Notes: generated by a model from the letters alone, not told the origin. 64,000 bases of DNA from Hexactinellida sp. DTS-2022 (GCA_028753945.1 JAPNXP010000002.1:12648001-12712000), one strand, 5' to 3'; shown: positions 44,670-56,252, counted from the stretch's first letter. Numbers and translations: made by a program.

Positions 44670-47099
44670 CATAGCATTCTATACACTAAGGCAATGGTGG
44701 TCACTAAAAATTTTGGACCAGGGATTGGTTAAGTACTTCAAAACAACATTTTCTAAAATGGTAATTTGTTCAATTTTCCCATTAATTTTAGCTACCCTCA
44801 TCATCCTGACAACATATTATTGTCAATTAAAACGATTGGAAAATATAAGGAGTTTAATATATAATACAGTATACTCATACAAACACAGAAATTGATATAA
44901 ATGTTATTATGATACTAAGGAGCTTAAGACAGCAATACGTAATAGAGATATACTTCTAAGAGGGAGTAGTCACACTTAATACATCTACAGGAACAGCAAC
45001 AGGTTGACTGAATTAAACTAAAAGAAATAAAGAAAAATTAATTCTTGAATTTAGTAAGCTTACTATTATCACGCTTCAATACTAGTACATTATAATTCTT
45101 AACTCTATTAGATAATAAACAGTTGGAAACAGTGAGAAAAAGTTTTCGTAGAATGTCCCACCGCGATACATTGCATTCACATACGAATCTCCAAAGTGTG
45201 CTATGCTCTAGTTCCATAGTGGCCCATGCCAGTTGAACAAGTTTTGTACGGGAAGAGCCTGAGTAAAGTTGTCAAATTGTTCCCTATGACTGTCAATTTT
45301 GCTAAATATATCAAAAATGACCTTAATGCATTCAAGAACATGGCTCGATGGATATTTGAGAGAACCCCTATCTAGCAATTCTATGAGTATAGACTGACTG
45401 CCCATGTCATCATTCACATGTAAGGATTTTTCAGTACACAGAAATTTCCTGCACAATATACAATTACTAGATTTTTTGAGATAAGAAAATACAGCATAGC
45501 CAGCGACAAACGCGAGGCACTCAACTTGAGATGCTGCCATTTCCGGAAGGCTGATTTCATTTAAGGTTGACAAATAGGAATCTACATCAAAACTAGCAGC
45601 ATGTTCATCGTCATTTGAGTGAAAAAATGTACCTAAATACTCTAAGAGACTAGTAGGTCTCTCAATAGTATCAGATTCTCTTTTGATCTGAAACAATTTT
45701 AGAATATTAGAAAGCTGAAGCCGGCGCTCAGACTCCAGGATTTGACAATATGAAATGTGATACTGTGAACCTGACATTTGCCGGTACAAACCAAAATGGT
45801 GTTCTAAAGCATCGTTTTGTATCCTTGATGTCAGAAGGTATTTGAAACCATATTTTGTACAAATCAATTCGAGTAGTAAAGGTAATGCGGTGGATCTTCC
45901 GGATGGTCAATAGAGCCTATTATTTTACCACCTTTATAGCTGGCATCACTACGTATGTGTACTTCGTCCATTTGAAGTATGACATGTCGCTCGCTGTCAT
46001 TAAATGAGGATGAAAACTCTTTAAGAACATTTAGATAATCGCTATCTAAACCGATAGAATTTTTTATTTTGAGGAGATTTCGCTCATGTGGTAGAGTTAA
46101 ACAATTCGAAGATTGAATAAGACGGTAACAAGCTGGTGAAATACCATGAACCTTAAAGTGGAGTATGCATATCTAGATGTATACAAAAATACAGTTGAAG
46201 TGGCACCTTGTTAATCAATTATTACCTATACGGTTAAATAAGGTGTATTTGAGGTCAAACTAAGGAAAATTTCAATAACGAGGTTCAGATTGCATAATCA
46301 ACACTTGTACTTTTAATTAATTAAATTATTATAGTAACTGAATCAGAGTTTCGTTGAAAAATCATTATTTTAATGTAAGAATTACTAACCCTTGGAATCT
46401 TGTTGTTTTGGTAGTCTTCTCTGGGTCTGGGAATAGCCTTGAACCATTTTTCCCGAAGATCCTCATCTTTTGGGAAATTAAAAATTTTCGTGAAATCTTC
46501 TCCTCTGTAATTGGAGGTACAGCCAGGCACAACACAAGACATCGTATTCAGTCAGATAGATATTATACTGGTTGAGGTATGTATTTGGAATAAGTGCGAG
46601 TGGATTGGAATAGAATAGAAGGGGCAAGTAAAATTTTTTAGAATCCCATTAATATCCATCAATGTAAATTTTTACATTATGGGTGGATAAAAAAAGGTGG
46701 ATAAAAATAAGATGTTTAAGTGACACGCAATATCAGTTCCTTTGAACATCAGTTCAAATACAAGTATACTCATATAGATTACTAATGAGTCAGGCCTGCT
46801 TATTATGAACAAAATATAGTTAATTAATTGTTAATTTCTATTTTATATTAAAAGCCTTATTAGTTATTTTCCCAATTAACAATTTAAATTTATAATGTAT
46901 TCGAGTTCGTATATTATTAAATTTGTGTATAATGAACACAATCCATAATACACGAGGCTGATTGTAACTATTAAATAAGGATTTTATTAAACTGATGTAC
47001 AAAATAACGAAAAAGCATTTTGTCTAGTTGAAGTATTTAACCAATCCCTGGTCCAAATTTTTTAGTGACCACCATTGCCTTAGTGTATAGAATGCTATG
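44670..47099 (-). mobile_element. P-superfamily transposon, internally deleted
   Basis: 2430 bp. Ends CATAGCATTCTATACACTAA and complement extend as an inverted repeat of about 60 bp. The 7-bp duplication ACTGAAT (44663-44669, 47100-47106) is confirmed by the uninterrupted duplicate near 48667-48673. It contains THAP and P-transposase relics on the minus strand. Confidence 0.93.
45208..46542 (-). pseudogene. P-element/THAP9-like transposase, core deleted
   Basis: Three blocks in order. THAP zinc finger at 46542-46392: MSCVVPGC..FNFPKDEDLREKWFKAIPR, then a donor-like GTTAGT. Start of the RNase H-like domain at about 46160-45905: SPACYRLIQSSNCLTLPHER and RHVILQMDEVHIRSDASYKG, whose DE box is the first catalytic Asp position. 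C-terminal domain at 45867-45208: LLTSRIQNDALEHHFGLYRQ (the SR-x-x-xDxLE-x-xFG box) to FNWHGPLWN. The GTP-binding insertion and most of the catalytic core are missing between the second and third blocks. THAP domains bind the transposon ends. Confidence 0.87.
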
Positions 47100-47497
47100 A
47101 CTGAATCTAATTGAATTATTCAGAAATATAGTTATTCATCGAAACCACGAAATAATTGCATAATTGAATATTAATGAATTTACGATTTTAGAAAGTTAAG
47201 GGTGAATTGTGGCAACTTTGAGCCTAATTCTCAGGAAAATGAGGACGGATTAATAAAATCGTGAAGAGCTATCAGTTTCAAAATACTTTTCTGATACTAA
47301 TGATTCCAAAAATTGTCTTGCTATTGCATTTATTTTCTTATGGGACAAAAAAAACTGAAAGTCCCGTTAAAAATTTTCCCAAGTCGAAATTGAAAAATCA
47401 GGCCACGAAGTGCACATTAATCAACAACCAGACACCTATTCTGAAAATCTCAGAGCTCTAGCACTTATGGTTTAGCCTGGGGAGGCGACACGGAGAG

Positions 47498-47626
47498 AAA
47501 AAATCCAAAATTGCAGCTGTGCCGACGCATGTTCCTTTGGTGGCACTATATTTTGGTGGTGGTCTATTGATAGTGCCTCCAATGGAATAATGCTGTTGAC
47601 ACAGGCTGCAATTTTGGATTTTTTTC
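47498..47626. repeat. Long-hairpin element, copy H5
   Basis: Head of repeat unit 2. Stem arms AAATCCAAAATTGCAGCTGT and ACAGGCTGCAATTTTGGATT; an unpaired C and a small TAATGCTGTTG change weaken the upper stem. Confidence 0.88.
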
Positions 47627-49104
47627 GCCATGTCATGAACGTCACATGGTGTTTACACCCATTTATCAATTTGTTACGGGACAAAGGAACGTTTGATAAA
47701 TTTTCAAGCTTCTTTCTATCTTAACCATCTTGAGTTTAAGTTTATATTTCCATTATAAATGCGTTTTAGACCCCCCTAACACTCTAATACAATTCGGGCA
47801 CCTGTTATTACGGGACAAAGGATTGATTGATAAATTGGAATTTTGTTTTTATCTTAAACCATTTTGCGTTTAATGCCATTCATTCATTATGTATAGAAAT
47901 AAATGATATAAATAGTCAATTATTTTAGCAATGTTATCCACTGTGAGTTGAGTTAATAAGTAAACAAATTCCCAATTTAATTTAATTTGCTTTAATCCAT
48001 TGAATATTAATATACTGTTAAAAATTGGAAATCAGCATACTTGTTTACTTAGAATGACAAAAGGGATTGAGTTTATATTCCCATTATAAATGCGTTTATA
48101 ACCCCCCCCTATCACTCTAATACAATTCGGGCACCAAACACGCACACAGACGAATAGTCATTTAATTAATAGATATTCCATTTCATTAATCCATTGTTTG
48201 TATATCAGTCATCGCTTTAAAATTGAAATCAGCATACTCGCTTACTTTGAATGACATATGGAATTAAGTTTATATTTCCACTATAAATGCTTTATACCCC
48301 CTTACACTCTAATACATTTCGGGCACCAAGCACACACATAGACAAATATTTATACAAATAGATATTCCATCTCATTAATCCATTGTTTGAATATCAGAAA
48401 TCGTTCTGAAATTGAATAACTGTTGAGTGGAATTGAATTTTCAAATAGGAGAAAACTTTAATACAACTATGTATTAGAAATCGATTTATATAGTAGCAGC
48501 TATTGAATCAAATTGAATTATTCATATAAATAGAATACTTTATTGTAACTATGATATCAGGAGATTCAGAAATTGATTTGTATAGTAATAGCTATTGAAT
48601 GTAAATTAGTTATTCATATATACTAGAATTCTTTATTGTGATTATAATATCAACAATAACTTGAATCGAAATAACACTGAATCTAATTGAATTATTCATA
48701 AATATTAAATAGTAGTTATTCATCGAAACCACGAAATAATTGCATAATTGAATATTAATGAATTTACGATTTTAGAAAGTTAAGGGTGTATTGTGGCAAC
48801 TTTGAGCCTAATTCTCAGGAAAATGAGGACGGATTAAAAAGATCGTGAAGAGCTATCAGTTGCAAAATACTTTTCTGATACTAATGATTCTAAAAATTTT
48901 CTTGTTATTGCATTTATTTTCTTGTGGGACAAAAAAAGCTAAAAGTCCCGTTAAAAATTTTCACAAGTCGAAATTGATAAATCAGGCCACGAAGTGCACA
49001 TTAATCAACAACCAGACACCTATTCTGAAAATCTCAGAGCTCTAGCACTTATGGTTTAGCCTGGGGAGGCGACACGGAGAAAAAAAAAAAAAAAAAAAAA
49101 CATC

Positions 49105-49230
49105 CAAGGCACTAAGACCAATACTGGGCCACTATACTATAGTATAGTCGGCACAGTAAAAAAAAAAAACATCCAAGGCAGTAAGATTAGAACTGGGCCA
49201 CTATACTATAGTATAGTCGGCACAGTAAAA
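49105..49230. repeat. Palindrome array, 2 units (left)
   Basis: Two units of about 68 bp, each holding the perfect 16-bp palindrome CTATACTATAGTATAG between ACTGGGCCA and TCGGCACAGTAAAA, preceded by A-runs and CATCCAAGGCA. Inverse of 55425-55600. Confidence 0.92.
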
Positions 49231-50600
49231 AGCAAAAGTATGTTTAAAATTAAGACATTAAGATAGGTATTAACACCGATTATTCGGTATTTAAATTGTT
49301 TGGTAGAATACTGTTCTAATTAATATTCCTGTACTTGTAGATTTACTAGATTAAGGCATACATACAGTAAGATTCCTTTCAATAACCATAGTTATATTGT
49401 TATAATTCAATTCTATCAAAATCGTCTCTATTGAAAGTAGGGTAAGTTGAGTTCATCATCCTAATTACTGGCTCAAAATGTTCTAACTATGAATTTAGTA
49501 AGGTGATTATGTCACAAATATTACAGTACTGTATTTTAAAATCTAAAGATAAAGAAGCATAACAAAAAGTGAAATGTAATTGTCTGAATGAACTGAGAAA
49601 CCTGTGAATTCTAACAGTCATTAGATGATTAGTAGAGCGTATCATTCTAGCATAGATAGTGAATATCCATGGTTTGTGTCATTCTAGCATGCGAGTCATT
49701 CTGGCATACAACAGTACTCATATTAGTTAGATAGCTTCTTATCTATAAGTGATATTTGGCTATCTCAACTGAATTTTGAGTTATGACGATTTAATTACAG
49801 TTTTTTGTCAGTTTTGTGAGATTTTCACACTTCAGGAGCCTCAAATATCCAATAACATATTATATATGAACTTAATTTGTGGATAAATACATCCAAATAA
49901 ATAAACAGCACAAAATGAGACGTTACACAACTCGATCCAACCATGCCGGGTGGGTCCGACGCCTATGGTGACGAAGCAAATTTTCCAACTCTTGATCTAT
50001 GGACAGCAGAGACTAGCTCTAAAATTCTAATCACATCATGATACTATTTCTTACTCATTGGAAAACCATTTGGGATTAAATTTGAATGTGAATGATGTGT
50101 TCTGCATTCAAATGCCCATATATGGTGGTGGCAGAGTGGCAATATTTCAATAAGCAGACAGAAATCCAACTTTGGATCCAAATGAGATAGAGCTTAGCTC
50201 TAAATTGCTAAAAATAGTCTAATTCAATTTCAAATGACATTATCTATTTTGTGGAGCTTTGGAATTCCCTTTCTTCGCACTTTCAAATTCTGGACTCAGC
50301 CACTTCGACACAACTCAAAAGAGTCGTTTGGGAAAAGTGACGTGGGGAACAATTTTTAATTCAAAAACTGGCCAATGAATTTGTCTGAAAATTTAATAGA
50401 GTGTTGAGAACAAGCAAAACTATACAAAACATTCTTAGAATTATGATTACTTGTTTTTTGACTCTAATGTGGGCAGTTTAGTTCCAAAAATGTCAAAAAC
50501 CCATGAAAAGTGGCGTTTTCAAGACAAATACCCCAAAATAAAAGTTCTGGGTAATTTTAGAGTAAAAAGTAAACATGACGAGGTTGTATTGGATATTATA
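49231..50600. other. AT-rich spacer
   Basis: No gene, RNA or terminal repeat recognised. Contains ATTCTAGCAT-type short repeats near 49640-49700. Confidence 0.5.
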
Positions 50601-51271
50601 GCTCAGTCCATAGCATTCTAATATACTAAGGCAATGGCACTCATATTTTTTTTTGGACCATGGACTGGTTAAACGAGTTAGTAGATAGTATTCGATAATA
50701 TACCTAATACGTTATGTATAATATAGATTGTCATTGTTTATAGTGAGGTTACATTGTTGATGCATATTTCTTAGGATTTTCTTATATCTTGTTCCCCTTC
50801 TGATATTAATTAAATCCCTAATAGTAGTTAGTGAAGATTTGAACTAACACTACATAGTTAATTAATTCATAAAATAAATATACAAGACACAATGAGCTAA
50901 GTGTAAATTAAACAACAATAGAGTCTCTCTGTAAAGTAATGAGATTAGGAGTGAAACTTGTATTTGCAGTATAATTCGTCAGAGGAACTCTTCACTTAAC
51001 AAACATCTGATAGAGCAGCGGTTCTCAAATTGGGTCCGCGGATGGAGTAGAGGGTCGACAATATCTCTATATTAGTATTACGGGCAATGGGAGGGGGTCC
51101 ACATAACGTTTGGTATTTGCTAAAGGGGATCCACGGTTGAAAAAGGTTGCGGTTCGCCTTTATAGTCTGTATCTAGAAGCAAATAAGAATTAATTAAAAG
51201 TTAAAACTCATTAAACTAGTTTATTTTACAAAAATTGATACAGGCCTGTAGCCATAAAGGGATAGTGAGTG

Positions 51272-51451
51272 CAGGGGCGTCCTGGCCAGGGGAGGCCCAT
51301 CGGGGAACTTTCTGTGCTTTTGTACAGATAGAATAGTCTGATAAGGCCCCAAGGGGGGCCTTATCAAACTAGGAGCCCAAATTAGGAACCCCCAAGGGGG
51401 CCCAGTGGGGATTCCCCGCTGGGTTGTATGGCCAGGACGCCCCTGGCCCTG
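51272..51451. mobile_element. hAT MITE nested in the P-like element
   Basis: About 180 bp; left end CAGGGGCGTCCTGGCC, right end GGCCAGGACGCCCCTGGCCCTG, exact 8-bp duplication AGTGAGTG (51264-51271, 51452-51459). The right terminus has six extra bases relative to the left. Confidence 0.85.
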
Positions 51452-51659
51452 AGTGAGTGGGGCTATGAGACTTGCAGGAGGGCTGAGTCTCAAAATATTC
51501 CAAATGTTAATCCAAAGTTTAGATATACAATCACAAAGTTAAGAAAAATCTCAGGGGCACAAATTTCGCATGGGGCAGGCGCAATACCTAATGGAATCAC
51601 AAAACTCGATCTTAATTAATTCAGAAATATACTAATAACTAACTTGAAAATATTTGCAA

Positions 51660-51912
51660 AGCCTTTTCAACACAATCATATTGGTTAATACGAATCCCGG
51701 TATAAGCGCGCTTCGGGGACCCCAGCGTTTTAGGGCCCCTGTTCGTAAATCCCGAACATTTTAGGAACCCCGTTCCCATATCGCTAATGTTTTAAAGCCC
51801 AGGGGGCCCAAAACGCTGGGGTCCCCATAACGCGCGCTTACACCGGATAAGGCGAACGAATGCATATTGATGGTCCCCTGGCTGGTATTCGTACTAACGA
51901 GATTCTACTGTA
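51660..51912. mobile_element. pogo-like MITE split by a GCGCGCTT insert
   Basis: The right end AACGAGATTCTACTG plus TA belongs to the CAGTAGAACCTCG family. Inside, 51699-51842 is an inverted repeat starting TAAGCGCGC..GGGGACCCCAGCG. A related GCGGGTCCCTAAA..AAACGCGCTTACACCGG stretch lies at 55316-55410. Confidence 0.6.
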
Positions 51913-52426
51913 TATTACTTTACCCGGCCAAAAGTATTTTGAAAATCCGAAATTTTGTGCCACAAGTGGATGATGATAGAGATACATATACCTGTTCAAA
52001 TATCGACATAACATAACCTAAAAACACTAGGTTTTCAAGTTTATAACGATAGTAATCATGGTATAATATTTTAACTAACTCATATCAATTTAGCGACATT
52101 TGTGTTCCTATCAATGCGCCACTTGTGACACAAGTGGCGCAAAAAACCGCGTTGCTACGCCGATGCAGGCAGAGTATATCCTACAACCCACTTATTTTAT
52201 CGAAAGTGGAGAATACACCTTACACTGGCTTGAACAGAGATCAAATTTACTAACAAGTAGCCACTACCATGATGCTATAGTATTCTATACGAGGATGTAT
52301 CAAGCTATATTCATCGGGATACCATAATGACCAATTTTCAGGGAGGGAACTAAATGTGAACTTACTTTGCATGAACTTACATAAGTGATAGAGCTGATAA
52401 AACTATTCATCTTCATCTATTCGAGA

Positions 52427-52621
52427 CTACTGTGCATGTGACAAATTGAGAATAGTAGGAGGGAAATCCCGGTAGATAAACTTGTGAAGAATATCTTTCA
52501 GCTTTAGATTCACACGTGTAATGTTGCGCGCGATGTATCGCCTCCATTGGGAACCGGTGTGTCTCTTCTCTGCAAATATCCCGAATAAACCTTGTCTGAG
52601 TTGATCTGCTTTCTGGTGCAT
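52427..52621 (-). CDS. Unrecognised small ORF
   Basis: 64 codons, basic, with KADQLRQGLFGIFAEKRHT and VNLKLKDILHKFIYRDFPP. Its composition is more protein-like than neighbouring chance ORFs, but I recognise no family and see no start context or splice support. It lies inside the P-like element 50609-53114, so it may be a captured or transposon fragment. Confidence 0.25.
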   Translation of the reverse strand: MHQKADQLRQGLFGIFAEKRHTGSQWRRYIARNITRVNLKLKDILHKFIYRDFPPTILNLSHAQ

Positions 52622-53693
52622 CTTGAAATGCGCGAACCGGTCATTTGATTTTTAGTTACCCTTACAATTTGGAGCCGAACAACTACGTAGTGGCATATTT
52701 CACTTAGTAGCTAGCATAACCACAAGAAATCAATACAATTATGACAAACAGGAGTGTAATAATTCGTAAAACAGAATTTATATGGAAATTCTACTTCGTC
52801 TTTACATTAAACTAATCGTATCGTGACCAAATACAAACATAATGGGTGTATAGTAAATAAAATTGAACATAAAAATAACTTGTGGTTGTTTAATAAGTTC
52901 CCATTCCACTGAATTCAGGTTCAAAAATATTATTCGATTGTGACGCCTGACATCAGTATGCTATGACATAATGATGCTAACAATATACAATAATGAGGGG
53001 ATCTATAGGGGACTAAAATTTGCAAATCAAAGGCATATGAAAATGACTCGTTTAACCAGTCCATGGTCCAAAAGAAACATGAGTGCCATTGCCTTAGTAT
53101 ATTAGAATGCTATGCTCAGTCCTATGATTAAAAAAGTTTAAATTACACTAGTATGAGCACTTAAAAAATTGGTTTTGTTGTATTAATTTGAATTGAAACT
53201 ATATTTAGAATTTAACAAAAATTCCATACTATAGATACAAGATAAATGCATTCTGAAATTCCTCAAATACTCTCCATACACTGGTAGTATTGTGCCCTTA
53301 GTAACACTTTTCTGCTTATTGTAGATTTTGCTCTATAACACAAGCATCCCATGCTTGTAGTATGCACTAGCGATAATACAAAATAAATGTAGTACAATGA
53401 TGCGGCACTATTTTAAGGAGGTAGACTGCTACGGCGCACAAACAGTTGTTTATCCAATCATTTCTGGACCAGAAAATCTGACCATACACCCGGCACCTAA
53501 TTAAGTGCCAACCCGGCACCTAATCAAATCGAGAATCACACACTTTTTGACCACAACTGATGCCTAGCCAGTACCTAAAAGTGCCGGCCAGGCACCTAGA
53601 TAAACCCCTGAACGGTACCATTCCGGAAAATCAAAGTACCTAAATTAGGGAATTGCGAGAAACGGTTCCGGAAAATATGAATACCCAATCAGT

Positions 53694-54210
53694 CAGGCTT
53701 GTCAAAAGGTCAGGTCATGACCTGACCTGACCTGACCTTTGAGTGACCTGAACCTATTTTCTGATTGCCTTGACCTGACCTGACCTGAACCTAATCTTGC
53801 ATGATTTTGACCTGACCTGACCTGAACTTTTTTGACCTGAATTGACCTGAAAATGACCTGAAAATGACCTGGAATTGACCTGAAATTGATCTGAAATTCA
53901 GGGCTTTTCATTTGATTGACTCGATGACTCGCGAGTCACCACGAGTCATCGAGTCAGACTCGAGTCACTGAATTTTGTCACGAGTCAATTGACTCGGTGA
54001 CTCATGAAAGCACTGCTGAAATTGACCTGAAATTGACCTGAAAATGACCTGAAATTGACCTGAAATTGACCTGAGAATGTGAAAGACCTGACCTGACCTG
54101 ACCTGTATGAATTTTTTTCCACCAAAACCTGACCTGACCTGACCGTAAATATTTTATATAAGACCTGACCTGACCTGACCTGACAATGCGGGACCTTTTG
54201 ACAAGCCTTG
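53694..54210. mobile_element. TIR element filled with GACCTG repeats
   Basis: Ends CAGGCTTGTCAAAAGGTC and GGACCTTTTGACAAGCCTTG enclose dozens of GACCTG / AATTGACCTGA units. No readable target duplication. Probably a hAT-type MITE by analogy with the GGGTCA family. Hosts a nested MITE at 53899. Confidence 0.75.
53899..54015. mobile_element. Small hAT MITE, GAGTCA-repeat family, copy 2
   Basis: 117 bp, ends CAGGGCTTTTCA and TGAAAGCACTG, exact 8-bp duplication CTGAAATT (53891-53898, 54016-54023), landed inside one of the GACCTGAAATT units. Confidence 0.92.
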
Positions 54211-54299
54211 AGTGGCAAATGATTTGATTTGAAATGATTTGAAATCTCAAATCATTTGATTTAAGAAAATAATAATTATTTTTTACAGCCCTGCTATAT

Positions 54300-54910
54300 G
54301 TTCATTGAGCATTTTTTTTTAACCACAAGGGAAACCAAGGCAAGGGGGGGCAAAGTAGAGTTTTGGGAATGTTAGGGGGGGCGGCTTCAGCTTTGATCAA
54401 TGTATTTTTCAAATCCCAAGGAGGGGAAAATGCCCCCCCCCCCCCCCTAAATGAAACCCTGCTAATTTCCGGTACGAAATTATTCCGGAAATTCAAATGC
54501 CTATTTTCCGGAATATTCGATTCCGTTAATTTTGACAACATTGACAACATTTCCACAACCTTTCAGTTAACCCTCGATCGAAAGATATGTGCAATCCCGA
54601 GAATACCCTACCGAGACCCCCAGTAAACTAAATAGTGATTCCAATTTCCAATCTTCCTTTCCCGTCTAAAATTCCTATTTTTTTTCTGTTATCGCCGGCC
54701 CTAAAATACGAGCGTTCCAGGGCCCGCTTTGTCCGAAATGGTTAAATGTGGTATCAATCCAGTGATAGGGAGTAGACCTCTGCGTGGGGCAGGATAATAA
54801 ATGCGGGTCCCAGGACCCGCAACCAGCGGGTTCTTGGCATCTTGTGGGTCAAAGGATCTGAATATTTTTCGGGGCGGGGGAGGCACCCGGTTACGACCCG
54901 CGCAGAGGAC
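54300..54910. repeat. Low-complexity and GC-rich MITE-like segments
   Basis: 54330-54460 has G-runs and a C-homopolymer of about 16 (54433-54450) near GGGAATGTTAGGGGGGGCGG. 54768-54910 has GACCTCTGCGTGGGGC and GACCCGCGCAGAGGACCCC as imperfect inverted ends around GCGGGTCC repeats, resembling a decayed hAT MITE. No gene. Confidence 0.45.
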
Positions 54911-55420
54911 CCCTTAATTAAAAAATATAATAATATTATTGGAGCAAAATCAAACTAACTTCAGTGTTGCACTCAGGAAGAAGTCAGTTATACAATGTGC
55001 ATTTTACAACGAGAGTAATCATTAAAAACGTATGCAAGTCCCTAAACATTAAGTATGTATAAGTGACACGTGTCGGACGTGTATACTGTAGACAAGGTGG
55101 TGTAGAGCACCACCTTCATCAAATGTTCTCACGCACGTACGCATTACATACTGATGAAACCTGAGTTCACTACCAAATTGAAAGTCCAACTAATACCACT
55201 CCTGTAATTAATTTATATATTAGGGATCCGTTATACAAATTGTTAATTAGGTACTAGGATAGATCAACTAAAGATTGATTCGACTTATAACAATATACTT
55301 ACTCTATGCAAAACGCGGGTCCCTAAATCGCTAGAGATTTAAGCCCCCACAAGAACACATTGGTTAGGTAAGCTATTTCGGCCCCAAGGTCCCTAAACGC
55401 GCTTACACCGGTTTGTTTCA
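54911..55420. other. AT-rich spacer
   Basis: No gene or RNA. 55070-55120 has AGTGACACGTGTCGGACGTG and GGTGGTGTAGAGCACCACC, short inverted repeats of unknown role. Confidence 0.45.
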
Positions 55421-55424
55421 TTTT

Positions 55425-55600
55425 ACTGTGCCGACTATACTATAGTATAGTGGCCCAGTATTGAAATGACTGCCTATATTATTACTGTGCCGACTATACT
55501 ATAGTATAGTGGCCCAGTATTGAAATCACTGCCTTTATTTGTATTTTTACTGTGCCGACTATACTATAGTATAGTGGCCCAGTATTGATCTTACTGCCTT
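55425..55600. repeat. Palindrome array, 3 units (right)
   Basis: Three units of about 65 bp: ACTGTGCCGA, the palindrome CTATACTATAGTATAG, TGGCCCAGTATTGA, then an ACTGCC spacer. Inverse orientation to 49105-49230. Confidence 0.92.
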
Positions 55601-55810
55601 TATCATTATTATTATTTTTTCTCTGCAGACGGTGCCCTGGCCAGAGCTTTATAGTCAATGGCCTGAAACTTGGCATGTAGGTGCGATGGGACCGTCTAAT
55701 TTGCACCTGAGGTTACGATTTTTGATTAACAAATTTTGGACACATTTTTAACACCTTTCAAAGAACTTTCGGTCCATAACTCAAAATATGTTATACTAAA
55801 CGGGGGAGCT

Positions 55811-56252
55811 GCACATGTCCGAATTTGTTACATGCCCGAATTGATTTTTGTAAGTTCTGCACATGTCCTAATTGATTTTTGTAAGTTCTGTACATGTCCG
55901 AATTGATTTTTGTAAGTTTTGCACATGTCCGAATTGATTTTTGTAAGTACTGCACATGTCCGAATTGATTTTTGTAAGTTCTGCACATGTCCGAATTGAT
56001 TTTTGTAAGTTCTGCACATATCCGAATTGATTTTTGTAAGTTCTGCACATGTCCGAATTGATTTTTGTAAGTTCTGCACATATCCGAATTGATTTTTGTA
56101 AGTTCTGCACATGTCCGAATTGATTTTTGTAAGTTCTGCACATGTCCGAACTCCGAATTAATTTTTGTAAGTTCTGCACATGTCCGACTTGATTTTTGTA
56201 ATTTCTGCACATGTCCGAATTGATTTTGTAAGTTCTGCACATGTCCGAATAA
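55811..56252. repeat. 31-bp tandem array, left of MULE copy 3 (outer)
   Basis: About 14 units near CACATGTCCGAATTGATTTT plus TGTAAGTTCTG. The unit is stop-free on the minus strand and 31 is not a multiple of 3, so all three minus frames stay open; the resulting ORFs are artefacts. Confidence 0.93.

Larger units (their letters stand above)
43256..49085 (+). repeat. Tandem duplication of a hairpin-headed repeat (2 units)
   Basis: Unit 1 is 43256-44669 plus 47107-47497 (split by a P element and a hAT MITE). Unit 2 is 47498-49085. Each opens with a long hairpin and has two AGCATACT-GTTTACT modules of about 175-200 bp (43627/43805; 48030/48232). Each then has a shared 3' part from GAAACCACGAAATAATTGC to TAGCCTGGGGAGGCGACACG. 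Unit 2 has an extra fragment of about 100 bp near 47730-47830. A 3' poly(A) of about 20 follows unit 2. Family unknown; the short ORFs in the 3' parts (47261, 48845) are parallel but uninformative. Confidence 0.8.
50609..53114. mobile_element. P-like non-autonomous element
   Basis: 2506 bp. Ends CATAGCATTCTAATATACTA and complement (about 55-bp inverted repeats) are close to those of the P element at 44670, and the 7-bp duplication is CTCAGTC (50602-50608, 53115-53121). No P transposase motif inside. It carries a hAT MITE (51272-51451), a pogo MITE fragment with a GC-rich insert (51660-51912), and an unrecognised ORF at 52427-52621. Confidence 0.85.

Noticed and set aside
47261-47461. Parallel 66-codon ORFs at 47261 and 48845 as a duplicated gene
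   Set aside because: Same position in two repeat units, but the differences do not favour silent changes by eye and no motif is visible; better treated as repeat DNA.
53702-54250. Minus-strand ORFs rich in RSGQVRSG
   Set aside because: Translation of GACCTG repeats in a MITE; no domain or start context.
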